From positions 6,030,373 through 6,094,372 of the forward strand of contig JAJHZJ010000061.1 of NCBI GenBank assembly GCA_023548195.1: DNA of 64,000 bases, in the 5' to 3' direction. Numbering within the stretch: position 1 is the first letter of the stretch; every line of letters begins with the position of its first letter. The DNA is from Bettongia penicillata ogilbyi. Its lineage: Eukaryota; Chordata; Mammalia; Diprotodontia; Potoroidae. The notes beneath the pieces are model-generated. The model had not been told where the DNA came from. It was given only the letters and a program-made list of their open reading frames with translations, and did no database searches. Positions 49,701 through 58,550 of the stretch are shown here, piece by piece. The position numbers and the translations under genes are program-made.

Positions 49701-52700
49701 ACCCTGATGTTCTGGAGGAAGCTCATGACTGGAATCAGAAAAGAGGTGATAAAAGCCTTCCCAGGATCCTGGGAGGTGCCATATGTTTTGCATGCCAGGC
49801 AGAATGCGGGGGCATCAGGAGGAACATGTTCTCAGGAAGGGCAGCAGCTTCATTCACTGTGGCTCATCTGAGCCAACTTATTTCTGTGGCTTCTACGAAG
49901 GAGGGATCTCGAATACAGACCAGAGCTAGAAGAGAGGGCAGTAAAACTGTGTAATGGTAATGTCCAAGAGTAATCAAAGATAAACCCTGTGGATTTCACT
50001 CAGCCCTTACACTGTTGCATGTTGTTTACTGTTGTGTAACATGTTGTGTTGCAGCAAGGAAAGCAATGAGGAGTGGCATATCCCCAATTATTATTGATAA
50101 TACCAACCTTCACGCCTGGGAGATGAAGCCCTATGCAGTCATGGTAGGAAGCAGTATCATTCTGAATTTTCAGTTATAGACATTGGTGGGAAAGTGGAAA
50201 CATTCATTCTTTCCTCTCTTCTTGATTTTCCGCTTCCATTTATTGGCAGCAATGGTTCATCTCCTTCCTGGGAGCAAAGGGGCTGAGGCTTCACTCTGCT
50301 GCTCGCTTTGGCTGTTCTGTGGCTGAAATTTTCCAAAAATGACACCTCCCCAGATGTTACTCTGACCCTAGGAGATGATAATATGACAATTTTCAAAACC
50401 TTCCTTGTTCCTGTTCTGGGTCCTTGGCAGATGATCTGTTTGGGGCCAGTATATTTGGAGGGCACTGAGGTTCTCTCAGAAACAGAGGTGGCTGGGTCAG
50501 ATGGCTTAAAAGGAGAGTGGTCTGTTAATTGTCTCTCATGTTTCAGTACTTTAACAAGCCAGTATATTCTTTACATTATGCATGACTGTTTCTTTGCAAG
50601 CCCAAACTCCCAGAATTTTTGAGTCTTAAAATTAAGCTGGGACAAACACTATGTTATATGTATATTTGCATTTTATAAACATACACAAATGCCTATAATT
50701 CAGTTCTCAGACATCCATATTAACTATGGAGGGAAAAACTAAGTTGGATAATTCTCAAATATTTTTCCTTTGGCTCTGGAATTAACAGATTATTATCCTA
50801 AGTACATCTTCTTCGTACTGATATTAAACCAAGTTTTTTTTTCCCCCACACATCTACTGATAATGGGGGAAGGCATTCAGAAGCTCATGGGGTACCAGGG
50901 AGAGGACAGACTGGCATATAACATTTGCTACCAGTGATCTCCACATGGGTAATCATGCACTATCTCCAAAAATGGACTCATGCTGACCCATCTGATTACA
51001 TATTTGCTTCTCATTGCAAACCCAAGACTCATCTACTTCATTCCTTTTTTTTTTTTTTGGCAAAGCATTAAACTTCAGCCTGCTAATTGCTTGCTTTCTT
51101 CTCTCATTATTTTTCATGGGCTCAGATTATACTGTTTGGTGGTTGGTGAGGGAGGGTAGTTTGTGCTGGCTAGTTCTGGGATGAAGAAAGAATAAGCAGG
51201 GTACATGGGGAAAAAGCAGAACTCAGAATTAAGAATCATGGAAGAACAAGAAGTGGATGACATTAGTGTGTGAACAGGTCTTATTTTTAAGCTTTCTAGA
51301 TATGTTCAGTTTTTCTTTTCCTTAGAGTTCATTCAGTGGTTCTTCATGAGTTTACAAGAATTAGGTGCTTTCTAGATTACTTTATTTAAATTACCCTCCA
51401 GTTAGGGAGAAAAAGATTATATTTGAGTAAGAGGAAAATGAAAATTTGTTGCTTTTATTAAATATTATATAAGGCTAGTAAACAGGGAGGAAAGTGGACA
51501 AGACATAAGACACGAATGTGTATGTGTAGACATATGTTTGAAGGAATAAAGCAAATGGCTTGATTGAGGAAAGGGGAAAAAGAGGCTCAGGTTCCATTGT
51601 CTTGAATGGCAGGAAGTTACTTCTAGGGAAGAATGTCCAGGTAGGTTAAGTTAGTATTACTGTACTGCTTTTTTGGTAAGCTTTATTCCCAAATTGGAAA
51701 GAGGATGACCTTTAGGCAGATTTTAAGTGTCTCTGAGTTCATTCATTCCATTGAGGGTGGAAGCCTGGATACCTTTCTTGACTAGTATTCCATAACAATC
51801 TAATGGAAAAAGTAAAATCAGAGCCTTGTACTTAGATGTTACAGAAGGGTTTCTGTGTTTTCCCCAACCCTTGGAAAAGCAATAAAATCTCAACTATCAA
51901 AAACATACCCAACATTCTCACTTCCTAAGTTAAATTACAGAGGTGAATTTAGAGGTCATTTAGGAATTCCTGATGTCTTTAGACAGGATTACATTTGTCA
52001 AAATGAACCCAAAGAGAGCAGACTTTTACATTTTCTCATTAAACACCTCCAGAAAGGAATTTATGACATTTCTCTGACATCACCTCTCAGCACCAATATA
52101 ACTTAAAAAAAAAATTAAAGAAACACCAACCCCCCTTCTTCCCCCCGCCAGGAACTAGTGTGAAATTTGGAAGTATTGTAATCAAAGAATCTGTTCTAGG
52201 TACTATGAAAAGTCATTAAGTAAAAACATGACCAAGGTTGTGAATTACCAACAATGTAAAAGGTTTTTAGAAAAGATACAGAATAAAGGTTACATGGCAG
52301 AATAATTAATATCAGACACATACTTATGTCCTCAGTGGTTTTTGCATTTTTCTTTTTAAATCAGGCACTTGAAAATAATTATGAAGTTATATTCCGAGAA
52401 CCTGACACTTGTTGGAAGTTCAATGTTCAAGAGTTAGCAAGGTACTTGTTTTTTTCTTTAGTACTTTTCTTCAGGTGTATCTTGCAGTTTTAAAATATTT
52501 CAGAATGAACACAAGTCTGTTTTCAGGTCAGAAATGATAATTCTTGGAAATGGCTCTCAAATTATGAGCGTTAGATTTTTAAGTCTGTTTTTAAAAACAA
52601 TATTCATGGTTAAACTTTCCACCTTGTTAGAACTGGATACCTAAGCAAAGTCTAATTCCTTTGGTAAAACTACTAATTTCATAGATTTATCATTGTATGC

Positions 52701-53949
52701 TGAAAGGTTTTATCTAAACAAATATTTTGCTAAAGAACTAGAAAAAACAGATGTCAGTTTATTGGGGAGTGGCTAAATAAACTGTAGTGGTAAATATAAT
52801 GTAATATTATTACACTGCATATGATGTATATGGAGGACATAAAGAAGCATGGGAAGACTTATAAATTGATAGAATCAGGGAACCAAAAATGGGAAAACAG
52901 TATATATTAAGTGGAAAGCATAAAAACAATTGAAACAGAGTACTGTGTAATGATATGACCAAGCTTAGTTCTGAAGAGATAGGAGAATGCACTTTCCTCC
53001 ATTTTTTTGAAGAGGTGAGGGACTGTCAGTGGTGAATATGGCATATGCTGTCAATCAGCTGAAGTTTTAGATAATTTTGTTAAATTGTATTTCCCCCCAT
53101 TCTTTGATATAAATCAAGGCTTTCTGAGTTAGTTGGGTGGGGGGAGGCACATATTTGAAAACAAGTCATATAAAAATCAGTAAAAAACTGAAAAAATAAA
53201 TCTTGCTAAAGGGAGGATGTCAACTGAAGAAAACACAAAAATGGGCCATTTTAATGCAGTGTTCTGGATATGGGATTGTGCATTTATTGCATGTTTTAAA
53301 ATATCCCTTGGGTAAAAAAAAGATTAGATGCCAACCTGGTACTAACTCCCATGGTAGGACTCCAATATACCTGCTGCTTTCCTCTGAATCATAATTATTA
53401 GTGTGAAGTGCCTGATGAGATCTGATGAACATCCTTGGGTTTGAGAGGAATTTTCACTTCGGTCCAGATATCTGGTGCCCTTTTTGTTCTTGCTTCCTTG
53501 CTTTGCTTATACATTGGTGTGCATGGCAAGAGGAAGGCAGGGTTCCGTAGAAACTTAGGGGTCATATTTCACCTTTTCCTGGTTAAGCTCTGAGAATAGG
53601 AATTGTACAATGAATCTTCATGCTTTTTAGCATAAGAAAATGGCTTTGACAAGTTGCTGTAATTAAAATATTTCCATTTTTTTTTCAATGCAGAAGAAAC
53701 ACACACGGAGTCCCAAAAGAAAAAATATATCGAATGAAAGAACAGTATGAGCATGATGTAACCTTTCACAGTGTGCTTCATTCTGAGAAACCAAGCCGAG
53801 TGAGCAGAAGCCAGGACAGGCAAATGCCATCTTTCAGCAGTGCAGGATACTGGAACACCTACTCAGGGTTTCCAAACCGGAGAGCTCCTGGGGGCTTCTC
53901 AAATGACAGCTACTTTAACAGAAGGGGGGGTTACCATTATGGATATTAA
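27930..53949 (+). CDS. N4BP2L1: N4BP2L1 gene: P-loop polynucleotide-kinase-like protein, 5 coding exons
   Basis: Spliced from 27930-28088, 49618-49745, 50055-50143, 52365-52441 and 53694-53949, this gives about 235 residues; the human protein is of similar size (about 243, from memory). All four introns are GT-AG and exon phases join cleanly. The N-terminus (MEESFLHSF) is followed by a Pro/Arg-rich stretch, then Walker [10 protein letters not shown] (about residues 42-50), a STDD motif (about 66-69), IIIDNTN (about 107-113) and a basic, Gly/Tyr-rich tail ending RRGGYHYGY. The family is known as AAA_33-type P-loop NTPases related to the polynucleotide kinase domain of N4BP2; the cellular function of N4BP2L1 is poorly defined. 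The start is chosen because MEESF at the CpG island agrees with the known mammalian N-terminus. Oddity: the ATG frame and the Walker A frame differ by one base within exon 1. Gene identity is near certain; the frame break may be a sequencing error. Confidence 0.95.
28680..29380 (+). mobile_element. L2 LINE, 3' coding part (copy 1, intron 1)
   Basis: CACTGCTTTGCTTCCTCATCAC, GGAGTCCACCTCCTTCCCTGG, ACTCCCAAGTCTACTCTTC, GCACCTCAAATTCAACATAGCC and AGTCCTGAAGTCTTGGAATC are L2 reverse-transcriptase and C-terminal blocks in order. It lies just past the CpG island. Confidence 0.75.
29430..30055 (+). mobile_element. L2 LINE, 3' end (copy 2, intron 1)
   Basis: It repeats the L2 block (AGAAATTCACTGATTTCCTTCC, CAGGGTTACTAGTGACC) and runs to the L2 3' end: TTGATTGCTTTTAAG, and AGCACCCTTGCACATCG, TAATAAACATTTGTTGAAT. 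Confidence 0.75.
30690..31000 (-). mobile_element. Two MIR-type fragments, reverse
   Basis: TTTTACAAATGAGAAGTCTG (about 30720) and TTTTACAGATCAGGAAACTG, with GATCACATAGTTCTAAAATG (about 30855-30920), are two reverse MIR cores in tandem. Confidence 0.65.
31890..32045 (+). mobile_element. Second copy of the hAT-type element
   Basis: ACCAAATTAAAACATAATTG ... TTGTTAACAAAATAAATA ... TGGCCCACAGAGATACTTG ... TTTAGTGGCCC is the reverse orientation of the 39083-39263 copy. Ends are not sharply definable. Confidence 0.6.
32156..32199. repeat. (GT)n microsatellite
   Basis: A pure TG run of about 44 bp in intron 1. Confidence 0.97.
32850..33292 (-). mobile_element. Antisense L1 ORF1 remnant (left part)
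   Basis: The sequence (for example TTATGACATTCCTAAGACTTACTTT, ... GGTGGATTCTTTC, ... TTTTGATCTTG) parallels the antisense ORF1 stretch at 16180-16560. It continues beyond the HAL1 insertion at 34066-34140. No frame is open. Confidence 0.55.
33310..34048 (+). mobile_element. 5'-truncated HAL1 copy with 17-bp TSD
   Basis: Perfect 17-bp direct repeats GAAAAATCCATTTTTAT lie at 33293-33309 and 34049-34065. The insert of 739 bp aligns with about 13421-14143 of the full-length copy (GGAATGGGG-AATTAT start; AAATAAATAAATGAAG and an A-rich tail). Its 5' truncation is just after the microsatellite position. The perfect TSD and high similarity suggest a fairly young insertion. It lies in antisense L1 ORF1 sequence within N4BP2L1 intron 1. 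Confidence 0.9.
34066..34140 (-). mobile_element. Antisense L1 remnant (right part, split by HAL1)
   Basis: This is the continuation of the 32850-33292 remnant after the right target-site duplication. It is short and diverged. Confidence 0.4.
34595..34745 (-). mobile_element. MIR SINE fragment, reverse
   Basis: CTCATTTTACAGCTGGGAAAACTG, GAGAGGTTAAGCAAGCTGTCC and CAGGTCACACAGG. Confidence 0.75.
35285..35400 (+). mobile_element. Marsupial SINE, 3' part
   Basis: ACTGGAGAAGGAAATGGCAAATCACTGG ... GAAGAGTTGGACATGACAAC is the end of the same family. Only the 3' half is present. Confidence 0.7.
35915..36060 (-). mobile_element. MIR-related repeat, reverse
   Basis: TATTTATTAAGCAGTTACTATC, GATGGGGACACAAAGAAAGG and CAAGGAGCTCAGTCTAATGG, as at 4445. 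Confidence 0.65.
36061..37652. other. Intronic, no clear repeat or exon seen
   Basis: AT-rich sequence of intron 1 with no recognised element. Confidence 0.6.
37653..37735. repeat. (TCTG)n(TCTA)n microsatellite
   Basis: TCTG repeats change into TCTA repeats, with CTAC variants at the end. A typical polymorphic tetranucleotide. Confidence 0.97.
37795..38010 (+). mobile_element. Possible RTE-clade LINE fragment
   Basis: Translation [20 protein letters not shown] followed by SQRAMED resembles the 'LPVLLYGCETWTL ... AQRAMER' block downstream of the reverse transcriptase in RTE-type LINEs. It is short and the flanks are not assignable. Confidence 0.45.
38380..39300 (+). mobile_element. CR1/L3 LINE remnant (reverse transcriptase part)
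   Basis: Phrases AGCAAAGCATTTGACAAAGTC, GGGATCAGTGCTTGGCCTTG, TGCTGTTTAACATTTTCGTCAG and GCAGATTTGCAGGTGATGCAG correspond to the KAFDKV, GSVLGP-LFNI and FADD blocks of CR1/L3 reverse transcriptases. No frame is open. A hAT-type element is inserted at 39083-39263. Confidence 0.8.
39083..39263 (-). mobile_element. Non-autonomous hAT-type transposon (181 bp) with 8-bp TSD
   Basis: ATCTAAAG (39075-39082) and ATCTCAAG (39264-39271) are 8-bp flanks matching at 7 of 8, as hAT transposition makes. The diverged terminal inverted repeats start CAATGGGGCCAAA and, on the other strand, CAGAGATGTCAAA. The interior (TTATTTTGTTAAATATTTTCCAG... TTAATCTGGTT) matches the reverse of 31895-32030. It is inserted in the CR1/L3 remnant. 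Confidence 0.75.
39600..40560 (-). mobile_element. Antisense L1 ORF2 remnant (endonuclease region)
   Basis: The plus strand shows the order typical of antisense L1 endonuclease sequence: GTTGAAATCTCCGTCAC at about 39989 (complement of the GDFN-type motif), then GCATGATTGCAGCTCTGGTG, ATGTCTCTTACAAGCAACAAAT and ACCAATCTGTCAC. No open frame remains. It lies in intron 1, opposite to N4BP2L1. Assignment is by pattern; a related LINE clade is possible. Confidence 0.5.
40870..41165 (+). repeat. Old interspersed repeat (copy B)
   Basis: GGAATTGCATCCCAGGCATG, GCCAGTGCAAAGAGATGGG, GCTTTCAGTGCCAGAAG and TTAGCAGTTGTCTGGAGGATTGG. The end matches copy A. Confidence 0.55.
41180..41310 (-). mobile_element. 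MIR-related repeat, reverse
   Basis: GACTGCTATGTGCCAGGCAC, CTGTGCTAAGCACTAGGGATAC and AAAAGACAGGCCCTCC. It follows another old repeat (40870-41165). Confidence 0.7.
42320..42485 (+). mobile_element. MIR SINE fragment
   Basis: TTGCCTCAGTTTTCTCATCTC, CCAGGGTTGTTGTGAGGTCC and GTGTCTGGCACATAGTGAGC. Confidence 0.8.
42505..42645 (+). mobile_element. L2-like fragment
   Basis: GTTGAATAAAGTCCCAACTCC and TACCTTTCCAGATGG resemble L2 C-terminal sequence (KYKLL, then LTTFP type). Short and diverged. Confidence 0.45.
42646..44424. other. Intronic, no clear repeat or exon seen
   Basis: Holds a short TG/CA region at about 43600-43640. Small frames have no recognisable domains. Confidence 0.6.
44425..44640 (+). 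mobile_element. MIR SINE fragment
   Basis: GAGTTCAAATCCAGCTTCAG, GTGAACCTGGGCAAGTGAC, AGCACCTTCCTCCCAAATGAG and TGCTTGGCACATAGC. Confidence 0.8.
45023..45062 (+). mobile_element. Possible half of a mariner MITE
   Basis: GAGGGTGTCCAGAAAATATTGG and TGCAGCCTTAAATTAAT resemble one arm of the 23565 palindrome. The other arm is not visible. Confidence 0.4.
45215..45480 (-). mobile_element. MIR-type fragments, reverse
   Basis: An about 170-bp reverse MIR-like part (GATGAGGTCACAGAG ... GATCAGATAGGTAAG) is followed by TTATTAGGAGCTTGCTATGTG and GCCAGGCCCTGGGC. Confidence 0.6.
45640..45795 (+). mobile_element. MIR SINE fragment
   Basis: GACTTTAGGCAAGTCACCCAG and GGCTTCTGCCAGCTCTGAGATC match the MIR 3' half. 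Confidence 0.65.
46700..46925 (-). mobile_element. MIR SINE fragment, reverse
   Basis: GCTCACATATTTATAGAGG, TTTGCAAAGCACTTCCCTC, TTTGCCCAAAGTCACCTAGC and AACCCAGGTCCTGGACC. Confidence 0.7.
46930..48394. other. Intronic, largely non-repetitive; minus-strand open frame 47860-48336
   Basis: The 158-codon open frame on the minus strand has no recognised domain and no codon-usage or homology support. The surrounding sequence does not resemble a repeat family I know, so a conserved non-coding element is possible. Confidence 0.45.
48395..48560 (+). mobile_element. MIR SINE fragment
   Basis: ATCAACCTCTGAGTCTCAATTTC, AAGGTTGTGAAGCCC and AAAACACTTCACAAACC. Confidence 0.65.
48755..48960 (+). mobile_element. 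MIR SINE fragment
   Basis: TTGTAGCATAATGAAAAGAAGG, CTGGGCAAAGTCACTTTAAC and AATAAAGCCCTTTGTGAACC. Confidence 0.65.
49618..49745 (+). CDS. N4BP2L1: N4BP2L1 exon 2
   Basis: Acceptor TTTTCCAG ends at 49617; donor GTGATA starts at 49746. The 128-nt exon completes the split Arg codon after Walker A. It encodes [19 protein letters not shown], then [20 protein letters not shown] and QKR. The STDDFF motif is typical of this kinase-like family and probably sits near the nucleotide/Mg2+ site. A MIR-like remnant (about 49490-49600) lies directly upstream of the acceptor. Confidence 0.95.
50055..50143 (+). CDS. N4BP2L1: N4BP2L1 exon 3
   Basis: The acceptor TTGCAG ends at 50054 and the donor is ATG|GTAGG at 50143/50144. 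The 89-nt exon encodes [18 protein letters not shown] followed by [12 protein letters not shown]. The hydrophobic strand IIID followed by NTN resembles the Walker B region of the family. Intron 2 between exons 2 and 3 is only 309 bp. The exon closes in phase 0. Confidence 0.95.
50144..52364 (+). other. N4BP2L1: N4BP2L1 intron 3, mostly unannotated
   Basis: Intronic sequence of 2.2 kb between GTAGGA and AAATCAG. It holds scattered T-runs (for example about 51046-51059) and no recognisable repeat or ORF with family similarity. Short open frames here (for example 50308-50622 and 51855-52106) have no recognisable domain and are treated as chance. Confidence 0.7.
52365..52441 (+). CDS. N4BP2L1: N4BP2L1 exon 4
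   Basis: The acceptor AAATCAG ends at 52364 and the donor is GCAAG|GTACTT at 52441/52442. The 77-nt exon encodes [15 protein letters not shown] then [10 protein letters not shown] and two bases of an Arg codon. The REPDT-W-N-ELA-R pattern resembles the C-terminal part of the kinase-like fold shared with N4BP2. A Cys sits before the Trp. Confidence 0.94.
52730..53210 (+). mobile_element. N4BP2L1: Old L1 3' end in N4BP2L1 intron 4
   Basis: GGGGAGTGGCTAAATAAACTG, AAGCATGGGAAGACTTATAAATTG, and TTTTTGAAGAGGTGAGGGACTG... ACTGAAAAAATAAA follow the order of a marsupial L1 3' end in sense orientation. It is strongly diverged and fills a third of the 1.25-kb intron. Confidence 0.6.
53694..53949 (+). 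CDS. N4BP2L1: N4BP2L1 exon 5 (terminal coding exon)
   Basis: A T-rich polypyrimidine tract and the acceptor AATGCAG end at 53693. The coding part starts [20 protein letters not shown] and runs through [16 protein letters not shown] to a TAA stop at 53947-53949. The last 50 or so residues ([42 protein letters not shown]) are low complexity, rich in Gly, Tyr, Ser, Asn and Arg, and look disordered. This tail follows the globular P-loop domain and is a known feature of N4BP2L1 proteins. Confidence 0.95.
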
Positions 53950-54300
53950 GAGTTCTATATTTTATCTTTACAGCTGTTTTAAATTTTCCTAAATCAGTTT
54001 TTACTTCAAATTTTTGTATTTTATTATCTGTTCAGTTTGTCAGAGTTCTAATGTAATTCTGAGGTAGATAATGGAACTGGGGAAGTCTTTGTGCCTAGGT
54101 CAACATTATCATAAAAAGGAATTTATTAAGTGACCACACGTGCTGAGGGCCTGTGCACAGTTGACTATAACAAACAGGTACAGTCCCTTCCTCTGAGAAT
54201 GAAATTGCAGTTGGAAACAGATGATAAGTATGTGCTTAGGTGCAGGGGACATGTGGCCATGTGACTGAATAAAATTGAACCAGTTCATAAAGTGTTTCTA
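53950..54300 (+). other. N4BP2L1: N4BP2L1 3' UTR with candidate poly(A) signal
   Basis: After the TAA stop the first canonical AATAAA lies at 54268-54273, followed by a GT-rich stretch (AGTGTTTCT), a plausible cleavage region at about 54290. A weak MIR-like fragment lies at about 54125-54200. I saw no other clear canonical signal in the next kilobases, though ATTAAA-type variants exist, so a longer UTR is possible. Confidence 0.6.
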
Positions 54301-56039
54301 TTATACATATTTAAGCATTAGTGCAACTAATTTCTCTGTAATAGACAGGGATTTATTTTTTCACTTGATGTATTTGACCCTAGGACACTCATGCATGTCT
54401 TGTGTGGTGCAGTGGGGAGTCTCCATCTCATTTTAGATTGTCCCATTGCATATGCTACTTTGGTTAAGATATCTGTACTAGGGAATGTATGAGTTGTGAC
54501 CAAAAGGGGGATATTTTTGCTTTCTGAACAAATGTAGCAGAATTTATATATCTAAACAAATCTTCTTCTCTTGAAAGTAGCCACCTTAATAAGAAAACTC
54601 AATCTTGGACTGCTATTACTGCCCAAAATGTTTTGGGAAGGAAACCAGTCACATTAAATAATGAAATCACAGATATAGCCCATTTTTGATCACCTACTTC
54701 ATTCATTTGTCTCCAAGAGCTTTATATTATATTATAGCTAAGCCCAATTTTTAAAAGGATCTTTAGATTTGTATAGAAGCATTGTTTCTAGTTTACCAAA
54801 AATAGACCAAATTTTGAAGAACTCAGCTAAGTATCAATCATAAATCAGATGGATAAAAACCATAATATGAAGAGTACTAGCATCTTTAAATATGGTAGCA
54901 CAGAGACCACGTGCACAATGTGCAAGAAGAGGGTGTCTTGGAAATGTCCCTTTTTCCAATTTGAACACTGAAAAAGTATCTGTTAACAAGTACTGTTTCC
55001 TTAGTGCAAATTAATTAGAAGGTTTTTTCTCCTTGTTACCTTTTCATTTAAAACAGTGACAAACCAACAGCACGTGTAGCTTTCCATTTGCTCTTGGCTA
55101 ATGTAGCTTTGTTCTCTATAGACTATATTTTCTAGTGTTTTGTAATCTCTCATTTTTAAAGTGTTCCAAACAATGGTGCTTTAATTCATTCTTTAATGTA
55201 TGTTATATTTATATGAATTTAACAAAGCAAATATTGAATGTAAACTATGTTTTCTGGATATGATATTCTATTTTCTTACATGCTACCAATATACAACAGT
55301 ACTTCAGAACACTCATGATTTTCTACTTCCTTCACTGCCAAAAATTAAATAGTTGCTCCTCATGAGTTGCTGTGGCAAAGAACAAAACAGCGCCCTGCGC
55401 CTTCCTCCCCTCAAGAAACCCACACAAACCCAAATGTCATGGTTGGACCAACCCTGTTGATGAATCTCCAAATTCATATAGGTTGACCTTTAGGTGAAAA
55501 ACACACAGTCTATTACCAGGCCCAGATTATGGCCAGAAGGCTAGTTTAATATGTTAGGAATTAAATGCTGTAAGTACAAGTTCTTGTTCTAAGTCAAAAA
55601 ATTCATTACTTTCAGTTGCTTACCAGCCTGCCTCAAGTGGCAAGAGGGCTGGTAAGTAAGTGAAATTAACATTTATCTGCTCTATAAAAGTTTTCCCTGG
55701 TAATTTGCCTACATCAGTTTGAAAGATTGAGGTATTATTTAATATTCCATAATCTGGCAATTCTTGACTTTCATTTTCTTGCAGGTATCTTAATGCCTGC
55801 TACCAGGAAAAAGATGTGTGTATGTGCATAAATATACAATGTATATTTGCATATATATTATATACAAATATACATATGAATATATTTAAATTAATTTTTG
55901 TAAATTGATATTTCTTTTTAACAGAAAGATCCCATAGACTTTGATAGATGTTGCTGCTGAAGTCTGAGCTAAAGGATAGCAGGCTTAAATTTAAAGTGTC
56001 ATCATAATTTTTACTAAGCTCTAATCACTCAGTCAAAAA
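54301..56039. other. 3' flank of N4BP2L1, AT-rich, no clear repeat
   Basis: May include distal 3' UTR sequence if the AATAAA at 54268 is not the only site used. It contains a TATA-rich run at about 55830-55890 and no coding signal. Confidence 0.55.
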
Positions 56040-56670
56040 GCTTCAGTTATATGCTTACTATGAGTGAGGCATAGTACTAAACAGTAGTGGTAAGAGACAA
56101 AATTTTGTTAAAGTCCCTGCCCTCAAGCAGCCTGTGTATAAATGGGGAGTACAAAAAGGGTATAGAAAAGTATATGCATAATGTAGACCAGATAGTTTGG
56201 GGAGGGATCCATTTGCACCAAGAAGGGCCAGAAAGGGCTTCAAGGAGATGTAACACTTGATCTGAGTATGAAGAAAAATAGGGATTCCATAAACTGGCAG
56301 AGGGTGGAATGAGTGAGGGGATCATTGTAGCCATGAGAGAGAGACAAGATAAAGATAAGGAGATAGGAGATGTGGTGTTCTTAGTATGGTTGAACTGTAG
56401 CGTTCAGGAGAGAAGTAGTATCTAAGGAAGGGGCATATAGGATACACTTCTTTCCAGTAGGCAGTTGGAAATAGCTAGAGAAGGCCTAAGGCTGGATATA
56501 AAGTTCAGGGATAACAGTAGACAGAGATAATAGAATGAATGGGAACTGATTAAGTCACCAAGTGACAGGTTGCAAAGGAAAATGGGCAGGACAGAGCCTT
56601 TGGATGTACCCACAGCTAGTAAACATATTTTGTTGATATGGATATAATATGGATAATGAATCAACAAGGA
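56040..56670 (+). repeat. Old interspersed repeats (MIR-related start, then repeat as copy A/B)
   Basis: CCCTGCCCTCAAGCAGCCTG, CAGAAAGGGCTTCAAGGAG, TGATCTGAGTATGAAG and AAACTGGCAGAGGGTGG belong to an ancient repeat type. The rest to 56670 is G/A-rich and unassigned. Confidence 0.45.
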
Positions 56671-57169
56671 AAACTGAGAAGCAAGAAAGTTAGGAAAACC
56701 AGGAGAATAGCATGAAAACCCAGAAAGAAGAGTACAGTCAGTAATGTCTAGGATAGTGCTAAGATATGACAGCCTGTTTCTAATCTAGCCACCACAGCCA
56801 TCATAAAAGAGATCAACCCTTGTGGAGGAGAAATCTGCCCACAATGTTACCACCACCATGAAATGCTAATTGCCACAATGAGCAGGTCAAACTATGGGCC
56901 CTGGAAATATAGCACTCCAGATCCTAGTCCTCGAAAACATCACAGAAAGGGGTCACACTCATGGGGACGTGACCTGGGATCTTTCTGGCAGGGCTATGGC
57001 CCTGCACAGCTATTAAAGACCCGGAAGAGAAAATTCTTACCTTTTAATAGCCTTGACACTCTCAAATGTTTCAACATGGCTTTATCAATAGAAATAACAT
57101 CAGAAGATGTGTCATCTTCTTGCTTAGCTGCTGTATCCTAGAAATCACTGGGCCTTTCCATCTGACTTG

Positions 57170-57310
57170 GAACTGAAACCTCATATGTGTTGTCTCTCCC
57201 ATTAGAAAATCAACTGGAGAGTAGTGATTATCTTGCCTTTCCCTCTGTATTTCTAGCACTAAGCACTGTGCTTAAGCATTAACAAATGCTTTTTTCACTT
57301 TTTCATTTAT
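57170..57310 (+). mobile_element. L2 LINE 3' terminal fragment
   Basis: TTGTCTCTCCCATTAGAAAATC, GAGAGTAGTGATTATCTTGCC and GCACTAAGCACTGTGC. Confidence 0.7.
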
Positions 57311-58550
57311 AAATTCAATTAAGTAAAAGGTTTGAAATAATTACATTTGGCAATCAAGAAATAATTAGTAACTGGAGAGAACAGTTTCATTTGAGATCTG
57401 AAGCCTAACTGCAAGGGGTTAAACAGGAAGAAATGGAGGCATGAAGTGTAAACACTTTTTTCAAGGCATTTGGCTGAGAATGAGAAAAGGGATATAGGAT
57501 GGTTAGGGGAAATCCATCAATAAGTATTAAGAACCTCTCTGTTAAAGCATTGTTCTGTGTGCTGGGGATAAAAATAAAGCGAAGGAAACAAATCCCTACT
57601 TGAGAGTTTTTTAAGGATGGAGATGGGCATTTTTGTCGGTGGCAGGAAAGAGACTTATATTCCCCAAAGGGAAAAGTTATCATACCATTCATTTGCTGTG
57701 CAACAAATCCTGGACAGATTCTTATCAAAAAACCCTAGAGTCATCACTACAGAACTGCCTCCCCAGGGTTTGTTTTTGTTTTTTAATTTATGAAAAAAAC
57801 ATTTATTGAATTTCTATTCCTACTAAGTTCCAAGTGCTATGCTCTGTACTAGGAATGGACCACAATTATAGAATGACAGTCTATGGTTAAGTTCACACCT
57901 TGTTGGGGGGAAGAGCCAAGGTTTTAAATCCTGAAAGTAACAAGAATGCACTAGAGGGGCAGATTGCCTGGTCCAGATAGGCATTTTTAGATTGTTGGAA
58001 GGTCAGATGATATTGGGATGTTGTAGGGCGTACAAGTAGGGCAAATGGTAAAATCACAAAGTCCCTAGAAAGCGGTGTCAGGGAAGACAGCAAGGTTTGT
58101 TTCACAGTCCATTTTACCTAAAGGGAAAGTTGGTGACCCCCATTTCCTCAAAGTCACATGATCAGTCAAGCAGTCTGGATTGGTTTCTAGGTGGTTTGGG
58201 GCAAGAATTGAGTAAGTCAAGAATTCAGTAGGACCTGACGAGAGATGAGGACATCTGCCTTTCTCTTTTTATCATTAGTACAATGTGAACAATTTCTACA
58301 GTTATTTAAGGTATGTTTATAGAATCATATATAGTATTTTGTTTATATTATTGAAGAAAAATTAAAATAGCACAAAAAAACCCCCAAGAAAGCAAATGAA
58401 GAAAATGACCAAAGATAGCCATGGGAAACAGCTACAACACAAGGAGGAGGAAAGTGTAAAGAGATTGATTTGGAGATTTATATTGCAAGGTTAAGGAGAG
58501 TGACACCTTTTCTTAAATTTCACCATGTACAAGGTATTGATTGAGCCTTC

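Noticed and set aside
53734..53949. Stand-alone 71-residue ORF
   Set aside because: It is the in-frame 3' part of N4BP2L1 exon 5, not a separate gene; the internal Met is not a start.
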